From: AC-32 sp963716865
Lineage (GTDB): Bacteria > Actinomycetota > Thermoleophilia > Gaiellales > Gaiellaceae
Length of the DNA: 64,000 bases
NCBI GenBank assembly: GCA_963716865.1
Contig: CAVQUF010000004.1
Coordinates: 1-64,000 of the forward strand
Direction of reading: 5' to 3'
A program made the position numbers and the translations under genes. A model generated the notes under the pieces. That model saw only the letters and a list, made by a program, of their open reading frames with translations. It was not told the origin of the DNA and did no database searches. Shown in pieces: positions 16,898-25,908 of this stretch. Position 1 is the stretch's first letter; each line of letters opens with the position of its first letter.

Positions 16898-18388
16898 ATG
16901 GAAGTCGTCCTCAAGTCGACCGCGCCGTCCGGGATCGAGGCCGACGTCCTCGCCGTTCCGCTGCTCGAGGGCGACGGCCTGACGAAAGCCGGCTCGGAGC
17001 TCGACTCCTCCCTGGACGGGCTCCTCGCGCAGCTCGTGCAAGAGGGAGAGCTCCGCGGAGAATCGGGCACCGCTTCGATCGTCCACGTCGACGGCGTGCC
17101 GTTCCGGCGAGTCGTTGCCGCAGGCCTCGGAAGGCAGGACCTGCTCGACGCCGACGCGTTCCGCACCGCCGCCTCGGCGGTCGCGCACGTGTCGCGCGGG
17201 TTCGCGGAGACGGTCGCGTGGGCGCTCGACGACTCGCTGCCGGTGCCGCTCGAGGAGCAGGCGCGCGCCGTGGTCGAGGGCACGCTGCTCGGCGACTACG
17301 ACCCCGCCCGGTGGAAGCACGACGACCCGAGCTCGAAGCTCGGCCGGCTCACGGTCCTGGCACCGGGCAAGGCGAAGGGCTTGAAGAAGGTCGTCGACCG
17401 CACCGCTCTGGTCACGGGCTGGGTCAACCGCGCGCGCGACCTCGTCAACAGCCCGCCGAACGAGACCAACCCCGAAGCGCTAGCTGCCCGCGCGGCGGAC
17501 ATCGCCTCCGAGCACGAGCACGTGAAGGCCAAGGCGCTCGGACCGAAGGAGATCGAGAAGCTGGGCATGGGCGCCTTCCGCGCCGTCTCGAAGGGAAGCG
17601 ACACCGAGCCGCGGCTGGTCGTGCTCCGCTACGAGCCGCCGAGGCCCAGGAAGAAGGGCCTCGTCCTCGGGCTCGTCGGCAAGGCGATCACGTTCGATAC
17701 CGGCGGGATCTCGCTCAAGCCCGCGCTGAAGATGGAGGACATGAAGGGCGACATGGCCGGCGGCGCGGCCGTGATCGAGGCGACGGGCGCGATCGCCGAC
17801 CTCGGTCTCCCGGTGCGCGTACTGACCGTCGTCGCGTCCTGCGAGAACATGCCCGGCGGCCACGCCTACCGGCCCGGCGACATCCTCACCGCGATGAACG
17901 GCAAGACGATCGAGGTCTCGAACACCGACGCCGAGGGCCGCCTCGTCCTCGCGGACGCGCTCTGGTACGCGCGCCAGAACGGCGCCACCCACCTCCTCGA
18001 CCTCGCCACGCTCACCGGCGCGATGGAGGTAGCCCTCGGCGATCTCTATGCCGGGGTCTTCGCGAACGACGACGCGTGGCGGGACGAAGTGGTCGCGGCA
18101 GGCGAGGCGAGCGGCGACCACGCGTGGGGCTTCCCGATGCACCCGCGCTACCGGCGCTACGTGGACTCGTCCTTCGCAGACCTGAAGAACTCATCGGACC
18201 TGCGCCAGGCGGGCGCCGTGCTCGCCGCGGAGTTCCTCAAGGAGTTCGCCGGAGAGGGGCCCTGGGCGCATGCGGACATCGCCGGCCCGGCGTTCCTCGA
18301 GCGCTCGCGCGGCGACTACTTCAGCCAGCGCGGCGGCACCGGCTACGGCGTCAGGCTGATCGTCGAGCTGGCCTCGCGCCTCACGTGA
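16898..18388 (+). CDS. pepA: leucyl aminopeptidase (M17)
   Basis: Cytosolic two-metal aminopeptidase of 496 residues that removes N-terminal residues from peptides. The M17 signature NTDAEGRLVLADAL is intact, as are GKAITFDTGGISLKP and MKGDMAGGAAV, which supply the Lys and Asp ligands. The N-terminal macro-like domain covers about 1-160. Leaderless pattern: TAGCAT nine bases before the ATG. Its stop overlaps the start of the acyl-CoA dehydrogenase gene by four bases. Confidence 0.94.
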   Translation: MEVVLKSTAPSGIEADVLAVPLLEGDGLTKAGSELDSSLDGLLAQLVQEGELRGESGTASIVHVDGVPFRRVVAAGLGRQDLLDADAFRTAASAVAHVSRGFAETVAWALDDSLPVPLEEQARAVVEGTLLGDYDPARWKHDDPSSKLGRLTVLAPGKAKGLKKVVDRTALVTGWVNRARDLVNSPPNETNPEALAARAADIASEHEHVKAKALGPKEIEKLGMGAFRAVSKGSDTEPRLVVLRYEPPRPRKKGLVLGLVGKAITFDTGGISLKPALKMEDMKGDMAGGAAVIEATGAIADLGLPVRVLTVVASCENMPGGHAYRPGDILTAMNGKTIEVSNTDAEGRLVLADALWYARQNGATHLLDLATLTGAMEVALGDLYAGVFANDDAWRDEVVAAGEASGDHAWGFPMHPRYRRYVDSSFADLKNSSDLRQAGAVLAAEFLKEFAGEGPWAHADIAGPAFLERSRGDYFSQRGGTGYGVRLIVELASRLT

Positions 18389-19525
18389 ACTTCGATCTCG
18401 CGCCCGAGCACGAGCTCGTGCGCCGGACAGTGCGGGACTTCGCGGAGGAGCGGGTCGCGCCCGTCGCCGCCGAGCTCGACCGCGAGCAACGCTTTCCGTA
18501 CGACCTCGTGGCCGAGCTGGCCGCCCTCGGGCTGATGGGCATGCCGGTACCGGAGGAGTACGGCGGCGCCGGGGCGGACACGCTCTCGTACGCGATCGCG
18601 GTCGAGGAGCTGACGCGGGTGGACTCGTCCGTCGCGATCACCCTCGCCGCGCACACCTCGCTCGGGACGATGCCGATCCTGCTCTTCGGCTCCGAGGAGC
18701 AGAAGCAGCAGTGGCTGCCCGACCTCGCGGCCGGCAGGAAGCTCGCCGCGTTCGGCCTGACCGAGCCCGGCGCCGGCTCGGATGCAGCCGCGAGCCGCAC
18801 CACGGCCGAGCTCCGCGGACGGGGAGTGGGTTCTCAACGGCTCGAAGACGTTCATCACGAACGCCGGCACCGACATCACCGCCTGCGTGACGATCACGGC
18901 CGTCACGGGCGAGGACGAGATCTCGAACCTGATCGTCCCGAACGGAACGCCCGGCTACACGATCTCGGCGCCGATGCACAAGCTCGGCTGGCGCGCCTCG
19001 GACACGCGCGAGCTCTCGTTCGAGGAGTGCGCCATCCCGGAGGTGAACCTGCTCGGCGCGCGCGGGCGCGGCTTCACCCAGTTCCTCGAGATCCTCGACG
19101 GCGGCCGCATCTCGATCGCCGCGATGGGCGTCGGGCTCGCCCAGGGCGCCTACGACCTCGCGTTCGCCTACGCGAAGGAGCGCGAGCAGTTCGGCCGGCC
19201 GATCGCGCGCTTCCAGGCCGTGCAGTTCGCCCTCGCGGACATGGCCGTCGAGATCGAGGCCGGCCGCGTGCTGACGTACAAGGCCGCGTGGCTCAAGGAC
19301 CAGGGCCGCCCGTTCGCGCTCGAGGCGGCGATGGCCAAGCTCTACACGGGCGAGCTCTCACACCGCGTGGCGAACGCGGCGCTCCAGATCCACGGCGGCT
19401 ACGGCTTCATGGAGGAGTCGCCGATCGCGCGGCTCTACCGCGACCAGAAGATCCTCGAGATCGGCGAGGGGACTAACGAGGTCCAGCGGATGGTGATTGC
19501 CCGCCACCTCGGGCTCGTCTCCTGA
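18385..19525 (+). pseudogene. acyl-CoA dehydrogenase, frameshifted by one base near 18818
   Basis: FAD-dependent acyl-CoA dehydrogenase broken by one extra base. From GTG 18385 the frame reads VNFDLAPEHELVRRTVRDF through AAFGLTEPGAGSDAAASRTT. At about 18817-18818 (CTCCGCGGACGG) an extra G shifts it; the neighbouring frame then continues DGEWVLNGSKTFITNAGTDI to the end. The active-site segment LEIGEGTNEVQR has a Glu in the place used by short/medium-chain enzymes, not the arrangement of isovaleryl-CoA dehydrogenase. Total intact length would be about 379 residues, normal for the family, so only this base is wrong. The extra base could be a true mutation or a sequencing/assembly error. Confidence 0.85.
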
Positions 19526-20108
19526 CCAGCTGGAACGGGATCACCAGGACGAGCAGCAACGCGACCACGGCCACGGCGAGGACCAGACGGTCGTGGTTCG
19601 CCGAGCTGCCGAAGCTCTTGGGCACCGTCACGCCGTTCGACGCCGCGAGCGCGCGCACCGCGTCCGCGGAGGAGTCGGTGAGCTCCGTCGGCGTCGCCCC
19701 TGGCTGCACGGACTTCAGCGCGTCGAGCTCCTTCGTCACCGGCTTGTCGCCGTTGTAGACGCCGAAGCCCGACGGCATCGCAACGAGGGTCCGGCCGGGG
19801 TAGGCGAACGCGATCTCCTTGCCGAGGAACTCCGAATACAGCTGCGGGCGTCTCCACAGGACGACGGCCGTGCCGAGGTCGCCCGTGAACGCAATCACCG
19901 CGACCCGGATCTTGTAGCCCTTCGCGTTGGCCGCGGCGACGGTCTTCTGGAGGCGGCCTGCGGCGGACTTCGAGATCGGCGCCTCGTAGGGCAGAAAGAC
20001 CTTTGCGACCGGGAGCACGTCGCTCGCCGGATCGCCGTTCGCGAGCGCACCTCCGGGTAGGGCGAGGGCGAGGGCGAGCGCCGCCGGCAGGAACGCGAGG
20101 CGCCTCAC
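19473..20108 (-). CDS. secreted/membrane-anchored protein next to ctaG
   Basis: A 211-residue protein with a signal peptide (about 1-22), an extracytoplasmic alpha/beta region (about 30-165, including KTVAAANAKGYKIRVAVIAF) and one C-terminal membrane segment (about 178-198) followed by RRRARGGG. The middle is weakly reminiscent of TPM-type domains, but this is not secure. The GTG start overlaps the stop of the CtaG-like gene (GTGA), indicating one operon. Its 3' end runs 53 bases into the convergent acyl-CoA dehydrogenase gene. Confidence 0.75.
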   Translation of the reverse strand: MRRLAFLPAALALALALPGGALANGDPASDVLPVAKVFLPYEAPISKSAAGRLQKTVAAANAKGYKIRVAVIAFTGDLGTAVVLWRRPQLYSEFLGKEIAFAYPGRTLVAMPSGFGVYNGDKPVTKELDALKSVQPGATPTELTDSSADAVRALAASNGVTVPKSFGSSANHDRLVLAVAVVALLLVLVIPFQLVRRRARGGGQSPSAGPR

Positions 20109-20878
20109 CGGCCCTCGAGCGCCCGCTGCGTCTCCTCCTCCTCGCCGAGCAGGCGCAGCAGGAAGTACGTGAGCGCGGCGAAGAAGACGATCATCTGCTC
20201 CCCGTTCATCAGGATCCCGCCCAGGTTCTGGTCCTTCGTCGCGGTGAAGCCCCAGAGCCGCGGCGCGTCCTCGTAGAACGCGTAGAAGACGCGCACCGAG
20301 AAGATGAACGCGAGCGAGAGGAACGCCGAGCCGATGTAGGCCGCGCCGAGATAGGCGAGACGGATGGCGGTCGGCACGCGGTGCGGCTCGTTCGAGAAGA
20401 CCGGCCACCAGAACACGAGCCCGGCGAGCAGCAGCAGGCCGTGCTCGATGTTCAGCGGCCAGGTGTCGCGCAGCGCCCAGTCGTAGAAGGCGGGTAGATG
20501 GACGCCGTACCAGACACCGAGCCAGAACGGCAGCGCGACGACCGGCCTCGTCATCACGGCGAGCGGCCTCCCGCCCCGGGCCGCTACGGCCTCCCGCATG
20601 GCAGGCGTCAGGCCCAGGATCAGCAGCGGCGGGGCCCAGTCGGCGACCATCACGTTCTGGAGCAGGTGCATCACGAGCAGGTAGTGGATGGCGATCGTCT
20701 CGAGCGGCGAATTGAGCGAGAACGCGACGAGCGCGACGCCGAGCCCGAAGATCGCCGCGCGCCACCCGCTCGGTCGCTCGACGCTCCGGGCGAGGCGCAC
20801 GTAGCCGTAGACGGCCGCCGCCGCCAGGACGAGGAAGACGGGCTCGAAGCTGAACGAGCTGGCGGCGGGCGTGGTCAC
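20105..20878 (-). CDS. cytochrome c oxidase assembly protein, CtaG/Caa3 type
   Basis: A 257-residue polytopic membrane protein with about seven helices. It matches the CtaG_Caa3 family by HYLLVMHLLQNVMVADW, WLGVWYGVHLPAFYDWAL, NIEHGLLLLAGLVFWWP and QNLGGILMNGEQM. These proteins help deliver copper to cytochrome c oxidase. The GTG at 20878 has GGAG upstream; no earlier start in the same frame makes sense of the family N-terminus. It begins a cluster of copper-related genes that continues on the plus strand to 26 kb. Confidence 0.88.
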   Translation of the reverse strand: MTTPAASSFSFEPVFLVLAAAAVYGYVRLARSVERPSGWRAAIFGLGVALVAFSLNSPLETIAIHYLLVMHLLQNVMVADWAPPLLILGLTPAMREAVAARGGRPLAVMTRPVVALPFWLGVWYGVHLPAFYDWALRDTWPLNIEHGLLLLAGLVFWWPVFSNEPHRVPTAIRLAYLGAAYIGSAFLSLAFIFSVRVFYAFYEDAPRLWGFTATKDQNLGGILMNGEQMIVFFAALTYFLLRLLGEEEETQRALEGR

Positions 20879-20966
20879 GGGTCTCGGGCGCTCCGCACGG
20901 CCGACCCAGGGTAACGGACGCCTGTCGTTTGACACCGGTGGTCGGGCGTCGTGATCCTGCCTGCCG

Positions 20967-21800
20967 ATGCGCCGGTCCCTCCTCCTCTTCTGCGCGGTGC
21001 TCGTCGTCGCGGGCTGCTCGTCCTCGCGGCCGAGCATTCCGACGATCGGGGCCGCCCGGACGTTCGCACTCTCCGGGTTCGAGCCGGTCCGGATCGCGAA
21101 GCCCGGAGTCCACCGGCTCTCGTTCACGATCCGCCAGCCGTCGGGGTCGCCGCTGACCAGGTACCGCACCGGTCCGGGGCCGCACACCGGCGTCCACGTG
21201 ATCGTCGTCCGCCGCGACCTCGGGGCGATCATCCACCGCCATCCGCCGATCCGGCCGGACGGCCGCATCGTCGAGCCGATCGACTTCCCCACGCCCGGCC
21301 CCTATCGCGTCCTCATCGACGCGTATCCGGGCGTGAAGGGCGCGCCGCGCAACTTCCAGCTCCACCAGGACGTGCGAGTCGCCGGCCCGTACCGGCCGAA
21401 GCCCCTGCCGCCGTTCGCGCGCACGGTGAACGTCGACGGCTACCACGTCGTGCTCTCGGGCCCGAGCACGCTGCACGCGATTGAGCCCGCGCACCTGACC
21501 GTCTCCGTAACCGCACCGGACGGCCGGCCGCAGACGTTCGTGCCCTGGTACGGCGCGCTCGCCCACGCGATCTTCTTCCGCAAGGGCTCGCTGGACTACT
21601 TCCACACGCACGTCTGCGGGCCCTCGACTCCCGGCTGCACCAGCATCCTGGGCGGGACGAGCGTGACCGGCCGCTCCACCAAGCCGGGGAAGCTCCAGGT
21701 CGGCGTCCTCCTGCCCGTCGCCGGGACCTGGCGGATGTTCCTCCAGTTCCAGGCAGGGGGGCGGATCCTGACGGCACCGTTTACTCTGCGCGTTCGATGA
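20967..21800 (+). CDS. His-rich lipoprotein of the copper cluster
   Basis: A 277-residue lipoprotein with signal and lipobox VVAGC. Two Ig-like halves follow, rich in histidines (GPHTGVHVIVV, AIIHRHPP, FHTHVCGP). The layout, with HxxxH near strand ends and the FFRKGSLDYFHTH segment, is that of extracytoplasmic metal-handling lipoproteins often found with CopC/YcnI/YtkA genes. Copper binding is therefore likely but inferred. It diverges from ctaG. Confidence 0.75.
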   Translation: MRRSLLLFCAVLVVAGCSSSRPSIPTIGAARTFALSGFEPVRIAKPGVHRLSFTIRQPSGSPLTRYRTGPGPHTGVHVIVVRRDLGAIIHRHPPIRPDGRIVEPIDFPTPGPYRVLIDAYPGVKGAPRNFQLHQDVRVAGPYRPKPLPPFARTVNVDGYHVVLSGPSTLHAIEPAHLTVSVTAPDGRPQTFVPWYGALAHAIFFRKGSLDYFHTHVCGPSTPGCTSILGGTSVTGRSTKPGKLQVGVLLPVAGTWRMFLQFQAGGRILTAPFTLRVR

Positions 21801-21839
21801 GACGATGCATGCTCAGTCTCGGCCAACTCGGAGGAGAAC

Positions 21840-21894
21840 GCCCGCGCCGGCAAAGCCGGCACGGACTTCACGTCGGCATCGCAAGCGATGCCTC
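21840..21894 (+). repeat. dispersed two-hairpin repeat, copy C
   Basis: GCCGGC-AAA-GCCGGC, a spacer, then GGCATCG-CAAG-CGATGCC and CTC. It lacks the GACCGGTCATTT leader. It lies between the lipoprotein gene ending at 21800 and the membrane-protein gene beginning about 21906; an in-frame ATG for that gene (21888) falls inside the second hairpin. Unlike copies A, B, D and E, no gene ends against its GCCTC side. Confidence 0.7.
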
Positions 21895-21905
21895 GGCCGC
21901 GTGAC

Positions 21906-22532
21906 GTGAAGCGACTCACGGCCCAAGCAGTCCTCTGGCTCGGCCTCGTGGCGCTGCTCGTGCTGGTCGCGCGCTGGCTCTGTTACGCGCTCGCCCCGCC
22001 CACCCTGCTCTCGACCCGGCTGCAGGCCTCGGCCGGTGGGCCGCGCCTCGTCGTCGTGACGCTCGTCTCGCTTGGGCTCGCCGCTCTCGTCTCGACTGTC
22101 ACCGTGTCGATCGCCGCACTCGGCGTGCGCGAGCGGGGGCGGCTCCGGCCGGAACGAGTGCCGCCCCGTCTTCGCGTTCGCCGTCTCGCCGCAAGCGCGC
22201 TCTTCCTCTTCGTTGCGAGCTCGCTTTCGTTCGCGATGTTCGAGTCCTACCTCCACTGGCGCGCGGGGATCGGCTTCCACGGGCTCAGGTGCCTCGTCGG
22301 TCCGGTGCATCGGAACGCGATCCCGCTGCTCGCCGCGCTCGCGCTCATGGCCGCCGCGCTCGTCGAGGCGGGCGCGCACGTGCTCTCCTGGATGCGCGCG
22401 GTCGTGCGCGCGCTCCGCCGCCGGAGACTGGTCGACCCGCCGCCGCTCTTTGCGCCGTCCTGGCGCTCCCTCTCCGTCGCACGCCCGGCCGTGAGCCGGG
22501 CTCGCCCGCGCGCGCCGCCGCTTCCGGCGTAG
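21906..22532 (+). CDS. four-helix membrane protein of the copper cluster
   Basis: About 208 residues with four hydrophobic segments and a basic, Pro/Arg-rich tail. ESYLHWRAGIGFHGLRCLVG, between the second and third segments, contains His and Cys residues that might bind metal. The start is uncertain: GTG 21906 is preferred because the ATG at 21888 lies inside a repeat hairpin. It ends 29 bases before ycnI, so it is probably cotranscribed. Family not recognised. Confidence 0.7.
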   Translation: MKRLTAQAVLWLGLVALLVLVARWLCYALAPPTLLSTRLQASAGGPRLVVVTLVSLGLAALVSTVTVSIAALGVRERGRLRPERVPPRLRVRRLAASALFLFVASSLSFAMFESYLHWRAGIGFHGLRCLVGPVHRNAIPLLAALALMAAALVEAGAHVLSWMRAVVRALRRRRLVDPPPLFAPSWRSLSVARPAVSRARPRAPPLPA

Positions 22533-22561
22533 TCCGGGTCAAAGCGACGAAAGGAGAACAC

Positions 22562-23134
22562 ATGAGAACGGCTCTGATTGCCGCCGCGGCAGCGGCGGTC
22601 GCGCTCGTCTTCGCCGACGGGGCGTTCGCGCACGCGGTCGTGAGCCCGCCGGTGGCGAAGGCGAAGGTCCTGCAGCAGTTCACGCTCTCGGTCCCGACCG
22701 AGGAAGAGGGCGCGACGACGACCGAGATCGAGATGACCGTGCCCAACGGCTTCTCGATCGACTCGTTCGAGCCCTCGCCGGGCTGGAAGCGCGAGGTGCA
22801 GGCGACCGGCTCCGGGGAGGAGGCCGTCGTGCAGAAGGTGACCTGGACGGGCGGGCACGTCCCGACCGAGGAGGACTCCGTCTTCCGCTTCAACGGCAGC
22901 CTCGACTCGAGCAAGACCGTGACCTTCAAGGTGCAGCAGACGTACTCGAACGGAAAGGTCGTGGACTGGAGCGGGCCCGAGAGCTCCGACACACCCGCGC
23001 CGAAGGTCGAGGGCGTCTCCTCGCTCGGCGGCGGCTCGACGACGACGCTGACGATCGTCGCACTCGTCCTCGGCGCCGTCGGCGTCGTGCTCGGGATCGT
23101 CGCGCTCGCAACAAGGGGGCGCGACCTGGGGTGA
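22562..23134 (+). CDS. YcnI family (DUF1775) copper-binding protein
   Basis: A 190-residue exported protein. The signal ends at FA-HAVVSPP, giving the mature N-terminal His that ligates copper in YcnI together with a conserved Glu and Trp. The beta-rich domain contains PNGFSIDSFEPSPGW and VTWTGG, and a C-terminal membrane helix (about 160-183) anchors it outside the cell. Strong Shine-Dalgarno AAAGGAG. Its stop overlaps the next start (GTGA), coupling it to the CopC-CopD gene, the usual partner. Confidence 0.92.
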   Translation: MRTALIAAAAAAVALVFADGAFAHAVVSPPVAKAKVLQQFTLSVPTEEEGATTTEIEMTVPNGFSIDSFEPSPGWKREVQATGSGEEAVVQKVTWTGGHVPTEEDSVFRFNGSLDSSKTVTFKVQQTYSNGKVVDWSGPESSDTPAPKVEGVSSLGGGSTTTLTIVALVLGAVGVVLGIVALATRGRDLG

Positions 23135-24834
23135 GACGAAGCGCGGTGCTCGGGGTCGTGGCGGCGGCGGCGCTCGCGGCGCCTGCCGCCGCCTGGGCAC
23201 ACGCGGCGCTGCTGCACACCGTCCCGGCGGCGAGCGGGACGGTCAACCGGCCGCCGCCGGAGGTCCTGCTGACGTACAGCGAGGCGATCGAGCCGCGCTT
23301 CGCGATCGTCTCGGTGACGGACTCGACCGGCCGGCAGGTGACCTCCGGCGATCCCCGGACGGCGGCGGGGCAGCCGCAGACCCTGGTGACGCCGCTGCGC
23401 CGCGTGCCCGAGGGCTGGTATCTCGTCTTCTGGCGCGTGATCTCCGCGGACGGGCACCCGGTCCGGGGCGCGTTCACGTTCGCGGTCGGCCCGAACCCGG
23501 GGCCGCCGCCGCAGTTCCGGGTGCCGTCGCTGAGCGAGACCGCGACGACGCCCCAGCTCCTGGTCGCGCGCTGGCTGGTCTTCCTCTCGTTCATGAGCGC
23601 CATCGGGCTGTTCGTGCTCCGGACCCTCATCGCGCGCCCGGTGATCCGCCGGGTGCGCGGTGTCTCCCTCCATCAGCTCTCGGTGGCGTTCGCCGTGGCG
23701 CTCGCAATCGCGCTCGTGGCGACCCCGGTCTACGTGCTGATCGCGACCGCCCAGTTCTCGCTTCGCTCGGTCTTCGACCTCGGGGCGATCGTCCCGGTCG
23801 CGCGCGCCTCCGCGTTCGGGCGCGATTTCCTCGACCTCGAGCTCGTGCTCGCCCTGTTCGGGGTCGCGGCCGCGATCTCGCTCGCGGTAGACCGGCCGGA
23901 GCGCACGCAGCGCTCGGTGGCCGAGCTCCTGGCGCTGGGATCGGCGCTCGCAGCTGCGGCCGCGGCGCTCGTCATGCCCGGGCTCGCCGGACACGCCGGG
24001 CAGAAGTCGCCGCGCGGGCTCGCGTTGCCGCTCGACGCGCTCCACCTCGCCGCGGGCTCGATCTGGCTCGGCGGGCTGATCGGGCTGGTCGTCTTCTGGT
24101 TCGGCGTGGGGGCGGCGCGGCGCGTGGCTGCGCTGGGCGTCGTCGTCCCACGCTTCTCCAACGTCGCGTTCGTCTCGGTTCTCGCCCTGATCGGCTCCGG
24201 GATCGGCCAGTCGCTACTCGAGCTTCCGACGCTTGCGTCGCTCTGGCAGACCTCCTACGGCCAGGCGCTGCTCTGGAAGATCGGCCTGCTCTCGGCAGCG
24301 CTCCTGCTCGCGTCGGTCAACCTGGCGCGGACGAAGCCGCGGCTCGAGGCCGCGCAGCCGGGCGCGGCGTTCGAGCTTCGGCGGCTGGTGTCCGGTGAGA
24401 TCGTCCTCGTCACAGGCGCGCTCTTCGCGGCAGCCGTGCTGACGAGCCTGCCGCCCCCCGCGAGCGCGCTCGCCCGCGTGAAGGACATCTCGGCCCGGGT
24501 GGGGCCCGGCCCGGTCTCGACCGTGGTCACCAAGGGCCCGTACCGCGTGCACGTCAGGGTGACGCCGAACCGGGCCGCGGTGCAGAACGACTTCTCCGTC
24601 ACGGTCACGAAGAACGGCAAGCCCGTTCCGGGCGCCCAGGTCATCACCAAGTTCGACATGCTGGACATGCAGATGGGCGAGCAGAGCTACCGCTTCGACG
24701 AGCGGGCGCCGGGCACGTTCTCGAAGGCGGCGCCGGCGCTCGTGATGGTCGGGCACTGGGGACTCCAGTTCGAGGTGACACCGCCGGGAGCGCAGCCGTT
24801 CATCGTCACGCTCCTCGACAAGGCGGGCGGATGA
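23131..24834 (+). CDS. CopC-CopD fusion with C-terminal YtkA-like domain
   Basis: A 567-residue protein in three parts. After the signal, the mature N-terminus HAALLHTVP begins a CopC domain (about 24-128) with the second copper site in SADGHPVRGAF. CopD follows, with about eight membrane helices (about 145-430). The C-terminal domain (about 455-565) is YtkA-like, with the Met-rich loop MLDMQMGEQSYRF. CopC binds periplasmic copper and CopD takes it in; a YtkA domain on the same chain suggests transfer between sites, perhaps toward oxidase assembly. GTG start overlapping ycnI. Confidence 0.9.
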   Translation: MRRSAVLGVVAAAALAAPAAAWAHAALLHTVPAASGTVNRPPPEVLLTYSEAIEPRFAIVSVTDSTGRQVTSGDPRTAAGQPQTLVTPLRRVPEGWYLVFWRVISADGHPVRGAFTFAVGPNPGPPPQFRVPSLSETATTPQLLVARWLVFLSFMSAIGLFVLRTLIARPVIRRVRGVSLHQLSVAFAVALAIALVATPVYVLIATAQFSLRSVFDLGAIVPVARASAFGRDFLDLELVLALFGVAAAISLAVDRPERTQRSVAELLALGSALAAAAAALVMPGLAGHAGQKSPRGLALPLDALHLAAGSIWLGGLIGLVVFWFGVGAARRVAALGVVVPRFSNVAFVSVLALIGSGIGQSLLELPTLASLWQTSYGQALLWKIGLLSAALLLASVNLARTKPRLEAAQPGAAFELRRLVSGEIVLVTGALFAAAVLTSLPPPASALARVKDISARVGPGPVSTVVTKGPYRVHVRVTPNRAAVQNDFSVTVTKNGKPVPGAQVITKFDMLDMQMGEQSYRFDERAPGTFSKAAPALVMVGHWGLQFEVTPPGAQPFIVTLLDKAGG

Positions 24835-24929
24835 GCGTCCGCGTGCGCCTGCTGGTCGCGTTCGTGGCCCTCGCCGCCTCGGCGGTCGCGTGGGTGGTGG
24901 TGATCGAAGCGATCCGCCGGACGATCTAG
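24831..24929 (+). CDS. 32-residue single-helix membrane peptide
   Basis: The ATG at 24831 overlaps the stop of the CopC-CopD gene (ATGA). The frame encodes 32 residues beginning MSVRVRLLVAFVALAASAVA: a basic start, one long hydrophobic helix and a basic end (IRRTI). The stop abuts the GTG of the next gene, so the three are tightly coupled. Likely a small subunit or chaperone of the copper membrane proteins. Confidence 0.6.
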   Translation: MSVRVRLLVAFVALAASAVAWVVVIEAIRRTI

Positions 24930-25908
24930 GTGCGACGGGCCCTCATCGTCGTCGTCGCGGCCGCGCTCGCGGCGCCGGGAACGGCGGAGGCGCACCTGCG
25001 AACGGGCCGCGTCGCGATCGACTACCGGGCGACCGTCTCTCCTCTGCGGCCGCCGCTCGCCGGCGCGGTCGAGGCACGCGTCTACCGCGCCGACCTCGCG
25101 CTCGGGCTCCGGGCGCTCGACGGCCACCGGGTAGTCGTCCTCGGCTACTTCGGCGAGCCGTTCCTCCGCCTGGGGCCCGCCGGAGCGTTCGTCAACGACG
25201 CCTCGCTCACCGCGGCCGGAACCGGCCTGGCGGCGGCGGGCTCGCACTCCGGCTCGAGCCCTCGCTGGCGGCTGCGCTCGCGGCATCCGAGCGTCATCTG
25301 GCACGACGCGCGCCTGCGCGGTCTGCCGAAGGGCGTTCGTGAGGGACGCTGGGCGGTGCCGCTCCTGCTCGACGGCCGGCGAGTACGAGTCGGGGGCGAG
25401 ATCCACCGCGTGAGCGCTCCCTCGGGCTGGCCCTGGGTCGCGGTCGGCGCCCTCTTCGCGATCGCGGCCGCCGTCCTCCTCGCCCGCCGCTCGACCCGAA
25501 CGGCTGCGCACGGCTTCCGCCTGGCTCGGCTGGCTCGCGGCCCTCGCGACCGTCACCGCCGCGATCGGCTTCGCCGCAGCATCGACGGCCTCCGAGGGCA
25601 TCTGGGTCGAGGCCGCCAACGAGATCGTCCTCGCCCTCGTCGGGATCGTGTTCCTGATCCGCGGCTCGCGCGACACGAAGGCCCTGGCGGGCGGCCTGCT
25701 CGGCGTGCTCGCGCTCACGGTCGGGCTGACGAAGCTCCAGGTCCTGACGCACGGGATCGTGCTCTCCGCCCTGCCCGGCCAGCTCGCCCGTCTGGCGGTC
25801 GTGCTCGCGATCTCGGCGGGCACCGCGGCGGCGATCCTCGCCACGGCCGTCCTCGTCGACCTGCTCCGGCACTACGAGGAGCCGAAGGCGCTCCAGCGCT
25901 ACCTCTAG
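24930..25908 (+). pseudogene. copper-cluster membrane protein, frameshifted near 25499
   Basis: The first part (GTG 24930) has a signal peptide ending AEAHLRTGR, an extracytoplasmic domain with VVLGYFGEPFLRLGPAGAF and SVIWHDARL, and one membrane helix up to AAAVLLARRSTR. The frame then runs into basic nonsense. The neighbouring frame from RLRTASAWLGWLAALATVTA continues with about four more helices to 25908. Removing one A at 25499-25500 (CCCGAACGG) restores a single protein of about 325 residues. The EPFLRLGP and WHD motifs resemble a conserved actinobacterial membrane protein found beside copper genes. Either a real lesion or an indel error. Confidence 0.75.

Noticed and set aside
18780..18840. 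Programmed ribosomal frameshift in the acyl-CoA dehydrogenase gene
   Set aside because: No slippery heptamer or downstream pseudoknot is evident, and the family is not known to use frameshifting; an indel is simpler.
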